Source: Bacteroidetes bacterium RIFCSPLOWO2_12_FULL_37_12 (GTDB lineage: Bacteria; Bacteroidota; Bacteroidia; 2-12-FULL-37-12). Taken from it: DNA of 64,000 nucleotides. Position numbers and translations under genes: made by a program. The notes beneath the pieces were generated by a model that made no database searches, had not been told where the DNA came from, and worked only from the letters and a program-made list of their open reading frames with translations. The DNA lies in NCBI GenBank assembly GCA_001769655.1, contig MEPC01000002.1:1-64000 (forward strand), in the 5' to 3' direction. The stretch's first letter is position 1; each line of letters starts with the position of its first letter. Below are positions 16,656 to 26,365 of the stretch, piece by piece.

Positions 16656-18335
16656 ATGCGCATTATAATTAAATTTTTTATAGCTTTTTCACTGATAACA
16701 GTAACAATAAATCTTTCCCAAGCTCAGATTAATTTCCGTTATGCTGATTCCCTTTTTTTTAAACCTGCTGAAGTTATTCAGAAACCTGTAAGGATTGAAC
16801 CGGAAGATTTATCCGTAAAATTTGTTGCTCCCAAAAAAACCGGATTTATACCGGTTCAATACACAAGCATGGATGCAAGCTGGCTCTACTGCGATTTTGA
16901 AACAGCTATAAAATCATCAGTGATTTCACCTAACGAAAAAGATACCTTTTTACAAAATGATACAGAGACCGGGATTCCTTTAATTTCCACCGAATATGCA
17001 AATTGGTTGAAAGATATAGAGTGTGAAGAATATTATGCAGAGCCACCTCGTTTGGAGGTGACACAAGTTTCTACCGAGGAAGTAAACAGGATTTTCTCCT
17101 CTTTCAATATGACATTTTCGATGACGTACAACCGGCATGTTCAGAATCACATTGACTATTTTACTAAAAAAGATCCGTATTATATTAAATTGATGCTTAC
17201 CCGGGAATATAAGTATTTGAAAATTTTCGAAGATGCATTGAAAGAATATGACATGCCTGACGAGTTGAAATACCTTGTCATTGTGGAATCGGGCATCAGT
17301 CCGACTGCAATTTCACGTTCGGGAGCGGGTGGATTGTGGCAATTTATTCCTTCCACAGGAAAATTATTTGGATTGAACATCACCGAATTTGTATATGAAC
17401 GGATGGATCCTTATAAATCATCCATTGCCGCGGCGAGGTATCTAAAACAATTATTTGGATTTTTTAATGATTGGCAATTAGCATTAGCCGCTTATAATTG
17501 CGGTCCCGGCGCTATAAGCAGAGCCATGCGAAGGTCGGGGGGAAAAGATTTTTGGTCCATTTACAAATATTTACCTGTAGAAACCAAAAGTTACGTACCC
17601 TCTTTTATTGCTATAACTTATCTGATGAATAATTCACATTTCTACGGAATTTGCGAAGATGAATTGGATAGAATATACGACTATGAAATTTTGGAAGTCA
17701 GTGAATATCTGAATCTGAATAAATTTGCGAATTATCTGGAAATCCCATTAAAGGCGATACTTTCAATGAATCCGGAATTAAGAACAAATATTGTTCCCGG
17801 AGCGTGTGAGAATCCCTATTATTTACGTATCCCGTTACGCTTAGCAAGGCGAGTGTTTGAAAAACAAAATGAAGCGTTGGTTTACGCTTCTTTTGACCCG
17901 CAAGAATTGAAAAATGATTCAGTGCTGGCAAAAAACAATTTTCCATTGGTAAGAATCAATCATATCGTTCGCAAAGGGGAAACGCCCATTGGCATCTCAA
18001 AACGTTATGCGGTTCAGGTAGCAGATTTATTCCGCTGGAATGAAAATAAAACAGACAATTTGATTTATCCTGGTCAACATCTGTTAATTTGGAAAGCGAA
18101 AACCGGAAAAGAAAAATACGATGCTGATAAAGTATATTCATTTAATTCCAGTTTAAAAAACAAGAATTCAAAGTATAAAAACAACGGGAAACAAAAAGTT
18201 TATTTAGTGTCACCGGGCGATACGCTATGGAGCATCTGCCAGAAATACAACGGTCTGTCTGTTGAAAAAATAAAACAGTTGAATAATTTGAAAGGGAACA
18301 ATATAAAGCCAGGGCAAAAGTTAGTGTTGGGGTGA
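16656..18335 (+). CDS. Membrane-bound lytic transglycosylase (MltD-like) with two LysM domains
   Basis: 559 residues with a signal peptide (MRIIIKFFIAFSLITV...SQAQ). The central SLT domain (about residues 170-330) shows the catalytic Glu in VIVESGISPTAISRSGAGGLWQF and the later LALAAYNCGPGAI motif. Two LysM domains (about 428-475 and 508-558) bind glycan. It cleaves peptidoglycan with formation of 1,6-anhydromuramic acid, so murQ elsewhere in the window could recycle its products. An about 170-residue N-terminal region precedes the catalytic domain. Confidence 0.9.
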   Translation: MRIIIKFFIAFSLITVTINLSQAQINFRYADSLFFKPAEVIQKPVRIEPEDLSVKFVAPKKTGFIPVQYTSMDASWLYCDFETAIKSSVISPNEKDTFLQNDTETGIPLISTEYANWLKDIECEEYYAEPPRLEVTQVSTEEVNRIFSSFNMTFSMTYNRHVQNHIDYFTKKDPYYIKLMLTREYKYLKIFEDALKEYDMPDELKYLVIVESGISPTAISRSGAGGLWQFIPSTGKLFGLNITEFVYERMDPYKSSIAAARYLKQLFGFFNDWQLALAAYNCGPGAISRAMRRSGGKDFWSIYKYLPVETKSYVPSFIAITYLMNNSHFYGICEDELDRIYDYEILEVSEYLNLNKFANYLEIPLKAILSMNPELRTNIVPGACENPYYLRIPLRLARRVFEKQNEALVYASFDPQELKNDSVLAKNNFPLVRINHIVRKGETPIGISKRYAVQVADLFRWNENKTDNLIYPGQHLLIWKAKTGKEKYDADKVYSFNSSLKNKNSKYKNNGKQKVYLVSPGDTLWSICQKYNGLSVEKIKQLNNLKGNNIKPGQKLVLG

Positions 18336-18346
18336 AAAATCAATTG

Positions 18347-18457
18347 TACTGCAATCGGAATAAATTTCGTGTACTATGAATGATTGTTATATGGTTAAAT
18401 GGTTAAATGGATATAGAGTTATTTAGATTTATGCTGAAATTTGCTCCGTTTACAGTA
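18347..18457. mobile_element. Family 2 short inverted-repeat element, copy B
   Basis: 111 bp, in inverted orientation to copy A: starts TACTGCAATCGG and ends CCGTTTACAGTA. TA follows on the right (18458-18459), while the left flank has TG, so one side of the TA pair has probably mutated. The interior has a repeated word ATGGTTAA. Confidence 0.8.
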
Positions 18458-18542
18458 TAGTACTTTAAATCTTATAAAAAACATCTCCTTATCCTTCCTG
18501 TAACAACTGAATATTGTAATCGAATTCTGCCAATTTACCAAC

Positions 18543-18573
18543 TTTGCTGAATAACAATTTTTTATTAATTTTG
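18543..18573 (+). promoter_or_regulatory. Bacteroidota-type promoter of the YebC gene
   Basis: TTTG at 18543-18546 and TAATTTTG at 18566-18573, separated by 19 bp, match the consensus exactly. Transcription is expected near 18580, which supports ATG 18625 rather than the upstream ATG at 18544 as the true start. Confidence 0.75.
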
Positions 18574-18624
18574 AGGTTTGTTTTAAAACAACATTCTAAT
18601 TCAACAATCTTAAATCAAAAATCT

Positions 18625-19365
18625 ATGTCAGGCCACTCCAGATGGGCAACCATTCGCAGGAAAAAAGGAGCGAATGATGCCAAACGTTCAAAAATCTTCA
18701 CTAAAATTATCAAAGAAATTACAATCGCCACCCGGCTTAGCGGTCCTAATCCGGAAGGAAATCCGCGTCTCCGGCTTGCCATTCAAAATGCCAAAGGAGC
18801 CAACATGCCTAAAGATACCGTTGAAAGGGCAATTAATAAAGGCGCAGGCAAAGATGGCACTGTTTATACAGAGGTGGCATACGAAGCTTATGGACCAGGT
18901 GGCATTGCCCTTTATGTGGAATGTACAACTGATAATATAAATCGTACCGTAGCCAACATTCGGGCTATTTTTAACAGGCATGGAGGTACTCTTTCTACAA
19001 AAGGGTCTCTTGATTTTCTATTTACCAGACAAGGAATCTTTTCGTTTCCTAAAGGCAACCTTAACGAGGAAGATTTTACGTTTACTATGATAGATGCAGG
19101 CGCTGAAGATGTGGAATTTGATGATGAATTTGTGACCGTTTCCTGTCCCATCAATGAATTCGGCAGGATACATAAAAAACTTGACGAATTAGGCATTGAG
19201 CCCGAAGAAGCCGGTCTTCAGCGTATTCCTACGTTAAGAAAAAACCTCGATGCGGATACCACACGGAAAGCATTGAAATTAATTGACCTGATTGAAGATG
19301 AAGACGATGTGCAAAAGGTCTATCATAACCTGGAAGTGGACGAAAAAATGATGGCTGAGATGTAA
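18625..19365 (+). CDS. YebC/PmpR-family protein (TACO1 family)
   Basis: 246 residues from ATG 18625. The family start MSGHSRWATIRRKKGANDAKR is intact, followed by NPRLRLAIQNAKGANMPKDT and YEAYGPGGIALYVECTTDN. The family has been described as DNA-binding regulators and, more recently, as ribosome-associated factors that help with difficult peptide motifs. The frame remains open 81 bases upstream but that stretch contains the promoter. It is probably monocistronic. Confidence 0.93.
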   Translation: MSGHSRWATIRRKKGANDAKRSKIFTKIIKEITIATRLSGPNPEGNPRLRLAIQNAKGANMPKDTVERAINKGAGKDGTVYTEVAYEAYGPGGIALYVECTTDNINRTVANIRAIFNRHGGTLSTKGSLDFLFTRQGIFSFPKGNLNEEDFTFTMIDAGAEDVEFDDEFVTVSCPINEFGRIHKKLDELGIEPEEAGLQRIPTLRKNLDADTTRKALKLIDLIEDEDDVQKVYHNLEVDEKMMAEM

Positions 19366-19406
19366 AGAAGATTGTTTCTATACACTTATATGTCTTTTTA
19401 ACAACC

Positions 19407-19997
19407 ATGAAAAAGTCAAAAAAATACTCCAAAAATAAAAAGGAGAAACCAAATATCCTAAAAGAACCGGAAGTTGCTTATACTTCATCAGGACAATCGC
19501 CACTCAATTTTGAAAAGATTTGGGCAATGTTTCAGGAAACAGACAAAAAAATACAAAATCTGGCAAAATTGTATGGAAATGTTTCTAAAAGCATGGGAGA
19601 GGTTGCGGAAGATTTCTTTTTCAACGGATTAGAAACTACCATGCAAATCGGAAATATAAAATTTCATACTGTTGAAAGAAATAGAACACGTAAAGTTAAT
19701 AATGAACACGGTGAATTTGATATTTTTTTAATTAATGACGAGATACTTGTATTGGTGGAGGTAAAGTATAAACTTCATAGCAACGATGTGGATGAGTTTG
19801 TTAAAGATAAACTCCCATTATTTAAAAGATTATACCCGGAATATTCCGATAAAATTCAATATGGTGCTTTGGCATCGCTGGCAGTTTCTGAAACCGTCGG
19901 TAATCTGGTAATAAAAAATGGTTTATATTTATTAACCCAATCAGGTGAAAATATCAAACTTTTGAATGGTAAGAATTTTCTGCCCTCACAATTTTGA
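19407..19997 (+). CDS. Unknown protein with a PD-(D/E)XK-like nuclease core
   Basis: 196 residues. The N-terminus is Lys-rich, then a short helical segment (WAMFQETDKKIQNLAKLYGNVSKSMG). The C-terminal part has GEFDIFLINDEILVLVEVKYK, which matches the Asp...(Glu-x-Lys) core of PD-(D/E)XK proteins, followed by strands and helices consistent with the fold. Similar DUF3782-type proteins are common in bacteria, without a settled role. It ends 6 bp before the carboxyltransferase gene, so the two may be cotranscribed, although no functional link is evident. Confidence 0.6.
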   Translation: MKKSKKYSKNKKEKPNILKEPEVAYTSSGQSPLNFEKIWAMFQETDKKIQNLAKLYGNVSKSMGEVAEDFFFNGLETTMQIGNIKFHTVERNRTRKVNNEHGEFDIFLINDEILVLVEVKYKLHSNDVDEFVKDKLPLFKRLYPEYSDKIQYGALASLAVSETVGNLVIKNGLYLLTQSGENIKLLNGKNFLPSQF

Positions 19998-20003
19998 AAT
20001 TAT

Positions 20004-21551
20004 ATGCATAACACTAAATTTGAAATCCTACAGCGGAAAAATGATGAAACACTTTTGGGTGGTGGAAAAGACCGCATTGAAAGCCAGCATGCCAAAGGAA
20101 AGCTTACCGCCCGTGAAAGAGTAAACCTGCTTTTGGATGAAGGGACATTTGTGGAAATAGGTAAATTTGTTATGCATCGGTGTAAAGATTTTGGTCTTGA
20201 TAAAGAGTTTTATCTTGGAGATGGAGTCATTACCGGTTATGGCACTGTGAACGGAAGACCTGTATATGTTTTTTCGCAGGACTTCACCATTTTCGGAGGT
20301 TCACTCTCTGAAACCAATGCAGAAAAAATTGTGAAAATCATGGATTTAGCGGCGAAGAATGGAGTGCCGGTAATAGGGTTGAATGATTCAGGCGGTGCAA
20401 GAATTCAGGAAGGGGTGAATTCACTGGCGGGATACGCTGATATTTTTTATCGTAATACAAGAATGTCCGGCGTAGTGCCACAGATATCGGCTGTCATGGG
20501 ACCCTGTGCCGGTGGCGCTGTTTATTCTCCTGCCATCACCGATTTTATATTGATGGTTGAGAAAACTTCGTATATGTTTGTCACCGGACCCAACGTAGTT
20601 AAAACAGTGACACACGAAGAAATCACTTCCGAAGAATTGGGAGGTGCCACGGCACATAGCACAAAAAGCGGGGTGTGCCACTTTGCATGTGCTAATGAAA
20701 TTCAATGTATTGAAACTATTAAAAAAATCCTGGGTTATTTGCCACAGAATTGCGAAGACGATGCTCCTGTGTATGCTTACAAACCGGAAACAAATGAAAA
20801 ACGGGAAAAATTAAATACGCTGATTCCGGAAAATCCCAATCAACCCTACGACATGCATGAGGTAATTGCAGAAGTGATTGATTCAGCAAGTTTTCTTGAA
20901 GTGCATAAAAATTTCGCTGAGAATATCATTACAGGATTTGGAAGGGTGGAAGGACGTTCTATTGGTATTGTTGCCAATCAGCCCGCCCATCTTGCCGGAG
21001 TGCTCGACATTCATTCGAGTAATAAAGCGGCAAGATTTGTGAGAACCTGCGATGCGTTTAATGTGCCCTTGCTGGTATTTGAAGATGTTCCAGGATTTCT
21101 TCCCGGTACTGACCAGGAGTGGAATGGCATTATTTCAAACGGCGCGAAACTTCTTTTTGCATTCAGTGAGGCAACGGTGCCGCGTATTACGATTATCACC
21201 CGAAAAGCTTATGGGGGAGCGTATGATGTTATGAATTCCAAACACATCGGAGCTGACTTGAATTATGCATGGCCCACGGCGGAGATTGCCGTAATGGGTG
21301 CTAAAGGAGCGGCTGAGATTATCTTTAAAAAGGAGATAAATGAAAGCGAAAATAAAGAACAAAAGCTGAATGAGAAAATAGATGAGTATAAAGAGAAATT
21401 TGCCAATCCCTACCGCGCCGCTCATCGCGGTTTTATTGATGAGGTTATTTTGCCGGAAGACACCCGCATTAAAGTAATTTCTGCCTTTAAAATGCTCGAA
21501 AACAAAGTGGACTCACTCCCGCGAAAAAAACACGGGAATATTCCGTTGTAG
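20004..21551 (+). CDS. Acyl-CoA carboxylase carboxyltransferase (propionyl-CoA carboxylase beta type)
   Basis: 515 residues. Both crotonase-like halves are present: GVPVIGLNDSGGARIQEG and MGPCAGGAVYSPAITDFILM in the N-terminal half, and FVRTCDAFNVPLLVFEDVPGFLPG and RKAYGGAYDVMNSKH in the C-terminal half. It transfers a carboxyl group between biotin and propionyl-CoA (or drives methylmalonyl-CoA decarboxylation). The neighbouring convergent cobalamin adenosyltransferase fits a methylmalonyl-CoA/propionate pathway that needs adenosylcobalamin. Biotin-carrier and carboxylase subunits are not in the window. Confidence 0.9.
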   Translation: MHNTKFEILQRKNDETLLGGGKDRIESQHAKGKLTARERVNLLLDEGTFVEIGKFVMHRCKDFGLDKEFYLGDGVITGYGTVNGRPVYVFSQDFTIFGGSLSETNAEKIVKIMDLAAKNGVPVIGLNDSGGARIQEGVNSLAGYADIFYRNTRMSGVVPQISAVMGPCAGGAVYSPAITDFILMVEKTSYMFVTGPNVVKTVTHEEITSEELGGATAHSTKSGVCHFACANEIQCIETIKKILGYLPQNCEDDAPVYAYKPETNEKREKLNTLIPENPNQPYDMHEVIAEVIDSASFLEVHKNFAENIITGFGRVEGRSIGIVANQPAHLAGVLDIHSSNKAARFVRTCDAFNVPLLVFEDVPGFLPGTDQEWNGIISNGAKLLFAFSEATVPRITIITRKAYGGAYDVMNSKHIGADLNYAWPTAEIAVMGAKGAAEIIFKKEINESENKEQKLNEKIDEYKEKFANPYRAAHRGFIDEVILPEDTRIKVISAFKMLENKVDSLPRKKHGNIPL

Positions 21552-21557
21552 GGTTAC

Positions 21558-22103
21558 TTACTCACCCTTCCAAGGAATCTCTTTCGCCCCCAAATCAGCC
21601 CCCAGTTGTCGTGCAAGCACAAAGAGATAATCTGAAAGTCGGTTCATAAACTTAATGATGATTTCAGGAACATAATTTTCTTCGGCGATTTGTACAATAT
21701 GCCTTTCTGCGCGCCTGCATGTACAACGGGCAATATGGCAAATTGAAATTGTGCTGTGACCGCCGGGTAGAATGAAGTTTTTTAATTCCGGCAAGACATA
21801 GTTCATTTCATCTATTTCGTTTTCAAGAAGTGTGATATCCTCTTCTTTCAGTTCGGGAATTTTCATTTTTGATTTTCCAGTATCGGTGGCAAGCACAGAA
21901 CCAATGGTGAATAATTTATTCTGTATAAAAAGAAGGGTCTCCTGAATTTCCTGGTTTATTTCCTGGTCTTTAAGCAATCCAACCCAGGAATTCAATTCAT
22001 CCACAGTGCCATACGCTTCTATACGAATGTCACATTTTGGAACCCGGGTGCCCCCAATCAAACTGGTTTGACCTTTGTCGCCTGTTTTTGTGTAAATTTT
22101 CAT
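21558..22103 (-). CDS. PduO-type cob(I)alamin adenosyltransferase
   Basis: 181 residues. Signature parts: MKIYTKTGDKGQTSLIGG at the N-terminus (ATP site), VDELNSWVGLL, and CTCRRAERH near the C-terminus. It makes adenosylcobalamin from ATP and reduced cobalamin, the cofactor of methylmalonyl-CoA mutase. It converges on the carboxyltransferase gene with a 6-bp gap. Its promoter region abuts a family 2 element only about 14 bp upstream of the start. Confidence 0.93.
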   Translation of the reverse strand: MKIYTKTGDKGQTSLIGGTRVPKCDIRIEAYGTVDELNSWVGLLKDQEINQEIQETLLFIQNKLFTIGSVLATDTGKSKMKIPELKEEDITLLENEIDEMNYVLPELKNFILPGGHSTISICHIARCTCRRAERHIVQIAEENYVPEIIIKFMNRLSDYLFVLARQLGADLGAKEIPWKGE

Positions 22104-22116
22104 GGTTTTTATATTA

Positions 22117-22279
22117 TGCTACAATCGGTATAAATTTTCGTTTAACTCTGTTCATTATTCCATTGTTCCATTGTTTCATTGTTGTGCTGAAATCATGGAG
22201 TCAATTAACAATGAAACAATGAAACAATAGAACAAAATGTCACTATAGACATTTGCTGAAATTTGTTCCGATTACAGTA
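22117..22279. mobile_element. Family 2 short inverted-repeat element, copy C, enlarged by 8-nt words
   Basis: 163 bp with ends TGCTACAATCGG and CCGATTACAGTA, flanked by TA on both sides. The interior differs from copies A and B: it carries tandem 8-nt words (ATTGTTCC/ATTGTTTC) and their inverted complement (AACAATGA), giving a hairpin. The remaining family 2 sequence (GCTGAAATTTG near the right end) is conserved. Confidence 0.75.
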
Positions 22280-22290
22280 TAATAAATTTT

Positions 22291-22327
22291 CAATGACCAA
22301 TGGCTAATGACCAATGACCAATGTCTA
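22291..22327. repeat. Heptanucleotide array (AATGACC) at the ABC ATPase stop codon
   Basis: Five 7-nt units (AATGACC, AATGGCT, AATGACC, AATGACC, AATGTCT). The TAG stop codon of the ABC ATPase gene lies at the edge of the last unit. The word is the reverse complement of TTGGTCA, a heptamer reported for cyanobacterial STRR repeats. Confidence 0.8.
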
Positions 22328-23014
22328 ATTCTTATTCGTCATTTCATCCCTCTCAATCAACCCATCCAGCAATCTCACTACCCTACGCGCATGCCTTGCA
22401 ATGTCTTCTTCGTGTGTCACTAAAATAATAGTGTGTCCTTTTTTATATAGTTCATCAAACAAACTCATGATTTCCTGAGAGGTTTTGGAATCAAGATTCC
22501 CTGTGGGCTCGTCGGCAAGTAATATGGATGGTTTGTTAACCAACGCCCTTGCAATGGCAACGCGTTGCCGCTGACCTCCGGAAAGTTCATTGGGTTTATG
22601 TGTCACTCTGTCGGCAAGACCAACATCGGCGAGTTTTTTTTGAGCAATTTCATGCCTGACGGTACGTTTAAAACCGGCATAAACAAGTGGCAACATGACA
22701 TTCTCAAGAGCGGAAGCACGGGGAAGAAGGTTGAAGGTTTGAAATACAAATCCGATTTCTTTGTTTCTGATTTCTGCCAGTTCATTATCACTCAGGTTAC
22801 TCACATCTTTATTATTAAGAATGTACTTTCCACTGCTGGGAGAATCCAGACAACCCAAAATATTCATCAACGTGGATTTTCCGGATCCCGAAGGACCCAT
22901 GAACGCAACATATTCTCCCCGTTCTATTTTTATGCTGATGGAACGTAACGCATGAATGGTTTCACTTCCCATTTGATATATGCGTGAGATATTGGAAATA
23001 TCTATGATTGGCAT
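22325..23014 (-). CDS. ABC transporter ATP-binding protein, LolD/MacB type
   Basis: 229 residues. Walker [11 protein letters not shown]-loop [11 protein letters not shown], signature [15 protein letters not shown], Walker [14 protein letters not shown] and the H-loop ILVTHE are complete. The size and the [20 protein letters not shown] segment fit the LolD/MacB/FtsE group, which energises lipoprotein release or peptide/drug export with FtsX-like permeases. No permease gene is adjacent on either side, so the partner is unknown. Confidence 0.9.
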   Translation of the reverse strand: MPIIDISNISRIYQMGSETIHALRSISIKIERGEYVAFMGPSGSGKSTLMNILGCLDSPSSGKYILNNKDVSNLSDNELAEIRNKEIGFVFQTFNLLPRASALENVMLPLVYAGFKRTVRHEIAQKKLADVGLADRVTHKPNELSGGQRQRVAIARALVNKPSILLADEPTGNLDSKTSQEIMSLFDELYKKGHTIILVTHEEDIARHARRVVRLLDGLIERDEMTNKN

Positions 23015-23047
23015 TGGGGGATTAGAAATTGGAAATTAGAAATTATC

Positions 23048-23207
23048 GTAACTGTTTAGTCAAAGTTTAAAAAATACAATTTAGCCACAGATTACACGGA
23101 TTAATATTATAAAAAACGTAAAACCATTTTTAATCAGTGTAATCCGTGACTAAATTTTTTTTCTTGTTCAATTAGTGGTTTAATTAATTTGGATACTGAA
23201 CAGTAAC
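23048..23207. mobile_element. Family 1 short inverted-repeat element, copy 2
   Basis: 160 bp, ends GTAACTGTTTAGTC and ATACTGAACAGTAAC, with inner inverted repeat TTAGCCACAGATTACACGG / GTGTAATCCGTGACTAA. No exact 8-bp duplication is seen at the edges; AATTGGAA follows on the right and the same word occurs 12 bp before the left end inside a small 7-nt array (ATTAGAA, ATTGGAA, ATTAGAA), so the left duplication may have been changed by repeat expansion. Confidence 0.8.
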
Positions 23208-23266
23208 AATTGGAAATAAAAAATGTAACAATGAAGCAACGAAACAAAATGTTAATACATCTATTT

Positions 23267-26266
23267 CTAAAACACCGGCAACAAAATCTCCCGGTCTTTC
23301 ACCCGTTTTTGAAATTCTTCGTCAAAAGTACGAAATTCCTGTTCGTCTAATTTAAAGCGGAGGGTTTCAAATACGGAAACAGCATCATCCGTTCTACCAA
23401 CATTTAATGCGGCTAATGAATATTCTTTCATAATAGTAACAGAGTATGGGTTATTTTTTATTCCAGACAACAATATAAGATAACTTTTCAATTCATTGTC
23501 GTTTTGTGCATGAATTTTTGCCAATTCAATTAGCGCTTTTTCAAAAAAAGGATTTAAAGATGCAATTTTTTCTAACAATTCCATTCCTTCTTTATGTTTA
23601 TTTAAGGCAATATATACTTTGGCAAGCAAATAATCATATTCAAATTGAAGAGCATGAAAAGGTTTTATTTTTTTTAAGCCGTCAAGTATAGCAGTGTATT
23701 TTTTTTCTTCAAAATCAAGCCAATACTTAGCGAGCTGATAATTCTGATATAAATCAGAACTATCGTTTTTCATCCACGAAACTTTTTCATTAATCAAGCG
23801 CATTTTAGTAATATTTTTTTGATGGTAAAAATAATGTAATAATTCGGCAGAAGAAGAGAGCAGGGGTTTATTCTCACGAATTGAATTATAAATAAGCATA
23901 AGGGTATCGCGAAAAAGGGTATTGAGATGCAAATGAATTATTCTTGCTTTGTTAAAATCGTCCATTTCCTTTATCCGGTTTAATGACAGTGAATCAAAAA
24001 TTGAAATTTTTTCCTGTGCTGATTCCTTGTAACTGCTGTGTCTTAAACTCATAAAAATATTTTTTGCTTCTTCAAACTTTCCCGATTCAGCAATGCTCTC
24101 ACAATAATTAAAAATGGAAGCAGTGTCATTAATGAGCATATTTCTTTTAAAATAATCAGCCGAAAGTTCGTATGCTCCTTGTTCAAACATCCACTTACCA
24201 AGAATGTCATTGCTCATACCTTCGTAGGTTCCGCTCTCGTGCGAAACAGCAAGCAAATTATTTTTGCCTTCCTCCACTTGTCCCCGGTAGTAATGCAATA
24301 CCCCCGTCAAAAAATCGAGGTTTTCCCTCTGAAATTTAAAAATGGCTTTTTGTGAATATTTATTAAAATACCAGGTGACACTGTCGTTCTGATTTTTCAG
24401 ATGGTAAACCCCGTAATTGTATAAATAACAAAAACGATTATTATCCAGGTTTATTTCATTAAAATATTTTTTCTCAAAAGGCAAGGGTTTGAATATCCCA
24501 TAAAGAGCATAAAAAGCCAGTTTGTTGGTTTCAAATGAGGGAGAGGAACTTTTCTTATTTTCTATAATTAATTTCAGCCCTTCTGTTTCGTTTTTGTGGC
24601 GAGTATAAATGGAAAGAAGGTTTGAAGTTGCCAGTTTATTATTTTGGAAAAGTCCATTGCTTTTTTGTAAGAAAAAACATGCTGAATCAGACAAGCCGGT
24701 TTTTTCATATAAGAGCGCCAGATTATTTTGTAAAGCGGTATTACCGGGATATTTTTTCAATCCATCCCGCAGGGTAAACAGCCCTTCAAAGAAATTGTTA
24801 TTATTCAAAAATAGTTCGCTTAACTGCAAGTAAATGTATGGGCTATTGTTTTTTGAAATTCCCGATTCGAGTGACACTCTTGCCGCAATAGGATCGTCTT
24901 GGATGATTTTAATTAGGGCATTTCCGTACAGTGCTTTATTGTTGATCACATTCACCGAGAGAGCATCTTTATACATTCCGCCAGCCATGGGTTTATTGTT
25001 CATCTGCCAGTATAAGTCAGCCAGCGCGGTAGATATACCTGATTTATACTGGTAATATCCCGAATAACCCGAACGGCTGATAACGACAAATAAAACCGTA
25101 ACCCCCATGATCAGATATAGTAAAGGAGAATTCTGATGGGGTTTGAAGATAACTTTCCAGACCTGCATTTTCTTTTCAAAAAGCGAATAAAAATTTGCCG
25201 CTACAAAAATGAAATATGCCCACGAAAAGGAAAATTGTGAATAAATTATTTGTTCTTCAATACCTTTATACAGAGTGTCATTTTCAGTGCCATATAAAAA
25301 ACCAATCGTTGACAGGGCAAGCAGTGACACAGATGCATAAATCATAACGAATGGAATGCGATACGGAGAAAGTTTGTTAATAGAATTAATTTTAAAATAG
25401 AAGCTGAAAAATCCAGCTACAGCATTTATTAATAAAAGAAAAATCGCCGGTGGAAATAAGTAAAAAGAACCAAAAAACTCAGCGGTTCTCATATAATAGA
25501 TCAACAGAAAGAGGCAATAGGCGCTTCCTATATAGAAGAAAAGATACTTACCGGCTCTTTTTTCCGGTTTGTCTGAAAGAGTGCAGAAGTATGTAATTAA
25601 ATTCACTCCTTCTGCTGAAATAAACAGAATAAACAGAAAACATACAATCAATAATCCCTGCAACCCATGGTTTACGGTGTATTGCAGTGTAACCAAAAAA
25701 TCATTGGAGTAGAAAACAAAAAACCCTGAAATAAAAATCAAAGATAGAAAAGAAATAAATCTGAAAATATGCGGAGTAGAAGGAAAAAAAGCGTGAAACA
25801 AATAAGCAGTTAAACCAAAAGCAAGTAAAACGGAGGGCAAGTACCATTTATTTTCAAGCAAAACATGAAATTCAAACTGCACAAAAATCAGCATGAATAA
25901 AAGTATTCCTCCCAGAAAATAATACCTGGGTAAACTTGTTATGTAAGTAAGGAATAAGGCACAAGCGGCAATAATAAAAACCAGAAAAAGTTCAGCGCAA
26001 AGATTGTTTTCCGTAATTCCACCCACAACGTAACGGCTGTTTGATACAAAAGCAGTGCCCTCAACCATCCATTGCAGATGATTCTTAAAGAAAGTATCGT
26101 AGGGTACAATTATGCTTTCCAATTCATTTTCAATCCGAAGTGGAATGGCATTTTCAAATCCTATCGTATAATAATAAACAATAAATCCAATGACTCCCGA
26201 TAGAAAAATCAAGCAAGCGTAAATGAATTGACGGTAAGGGGAGTGCCAGTTTTTCCAAAAAAGCAT
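23267..26266 (-). CDS. Large membrane protein with tetratricopeptide repeats, unknown function
   Basis: 999 residues from ATG 26266 (a TTG lies directly before it). The first about 400 residues hold some 10-12 hydrophobic helices; the rest (about 420-990) is a long run of degenerate TPR-like helix pairs, for example ALYGNALIKIIQDDPIAARVSLESGI, TALQNNLALLYEKTGL and KEYSLAALNVGRTDDAVSVFETL. The layout suggests a multipass inner membrane protein with a large repeat domain on one side. I do not recognise the family. It is followed by a family 1 element and then the ABC ATPase. Confidence 0.65.
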   Translation of the reverse strand: MLFWKNWHSPYRQFIYACLIFLSGVIGFIVYYYTIGFENAIPLRIENELESIIVPYDTFFKNHLQWMVEGTAFVSNSRYVVGGITENNLCAELFLVFIIAACALFLTYITSLPRYYFLGGILLFMLIFVQFEFHVLLENKWYLPSVLLAFGLTAYLFHAFFPSTPHIFRFISFLSLIFISGFFVFYSNDFLVTLQYTVNHGLQGLLIVCFLFILFISAEGVNLITYFCTLSDKPEKRAGKYLFFYIGSAYCLFLLIYYMRTAEFFGSFYLFPPAIFLLLINAVAGFFSFYFKINSINKLSPYRIPFVMIYASVSLLALSTIGFLYGTENDTLYKGIEEQIIYSQFSFSWAYFIFVAANFYSLFEKKMQVWKVIFKPHQNSPLLYLIMGVTVLFVVISRSGYSGYYQYKSGISTALADLYWQMNNKPMAGGMYKDALSVNVINNKALYGNALIKIIQDDPIAARVSLESGISKNNSPYIYLQLSELFLNNNNFFEGLFTLRDGLKKYPGNTALQNNLALLYEKTGLSDSACFFLQKSNGLFQNNKLATSNLLSIYTRHKNETEGLKLIIENKKSSSPSFETNKLAFYALYGIFKPLPFEKKYFNEINLDNNRFCYLYNYGVYHLKNQNDSVTWYFNKYSQKAIFKFQRENLDFLTGVLHYYRGQVEEGKNNLLAVSHESGTYEGMSNDILGKWMFEQGAYELSADYFKRNMLINDTASIFNYCESIAESGKFEEAKNIFMSLRHSSYKESAQEKISIFDSLSLNRIKEMDDFNKARIIHLHLNTLFRDTLMLIYNSIRENKPLLSSSAELLHYFYHQKNITKMRLINEKVSWMKNDSSDLYQNYQLAKYWLDFEEKKYTAILDGLKKIKPFHALQFEYDYLLAKVYIALNKHKEGMELLEKIASLNPFFEKALIELAKIHAQNDNELKSYLILLSGIKNNPYSVTIMKEYSLAALNVGRTDDAVSVFETLRFKLDEQEFRTFDEEFQKRVKDREILLPVF

Positions 26267-26311
26267 CAAGTATAATGGAAATAAAAAAAATTAAAAATTA
26301 TGAATTAAAAC

Positions 26312-26362
26312 AATAAATTCTTAGTTCGTAATTCTTAACTCTTTATCCTTTATCCTTTATAG
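26312..26362. repeat. Heptanucleotide array (ATAAAGG) downstream of gatC
   Basis: On the minus strand the words ATAAAGG, ATAAAGG, ATAAAGA, GTTAAGA, ATTACGA, ACTAAGA follow with 7-nt spacing, starting 4 bp after the gatC stop codon. Words drift along the array but the period is kept. Confidence 0.7.
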
Positions 26363-26365
26363 TGA

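Noticed and set aside
19407-19997. PD-(D/E)XK-like protein as part of a restriction system
   Set aside because: No methyltransferase or specificity gene is nearby, and the protein is small with only the core motif.
23026-23047. Short ATTAGAA array before the second family 1 copy as a target duplication
   Set aside because: The matching word is 12 bp from the element end, so it is not a clean duplication; kept only as a note in that entry.
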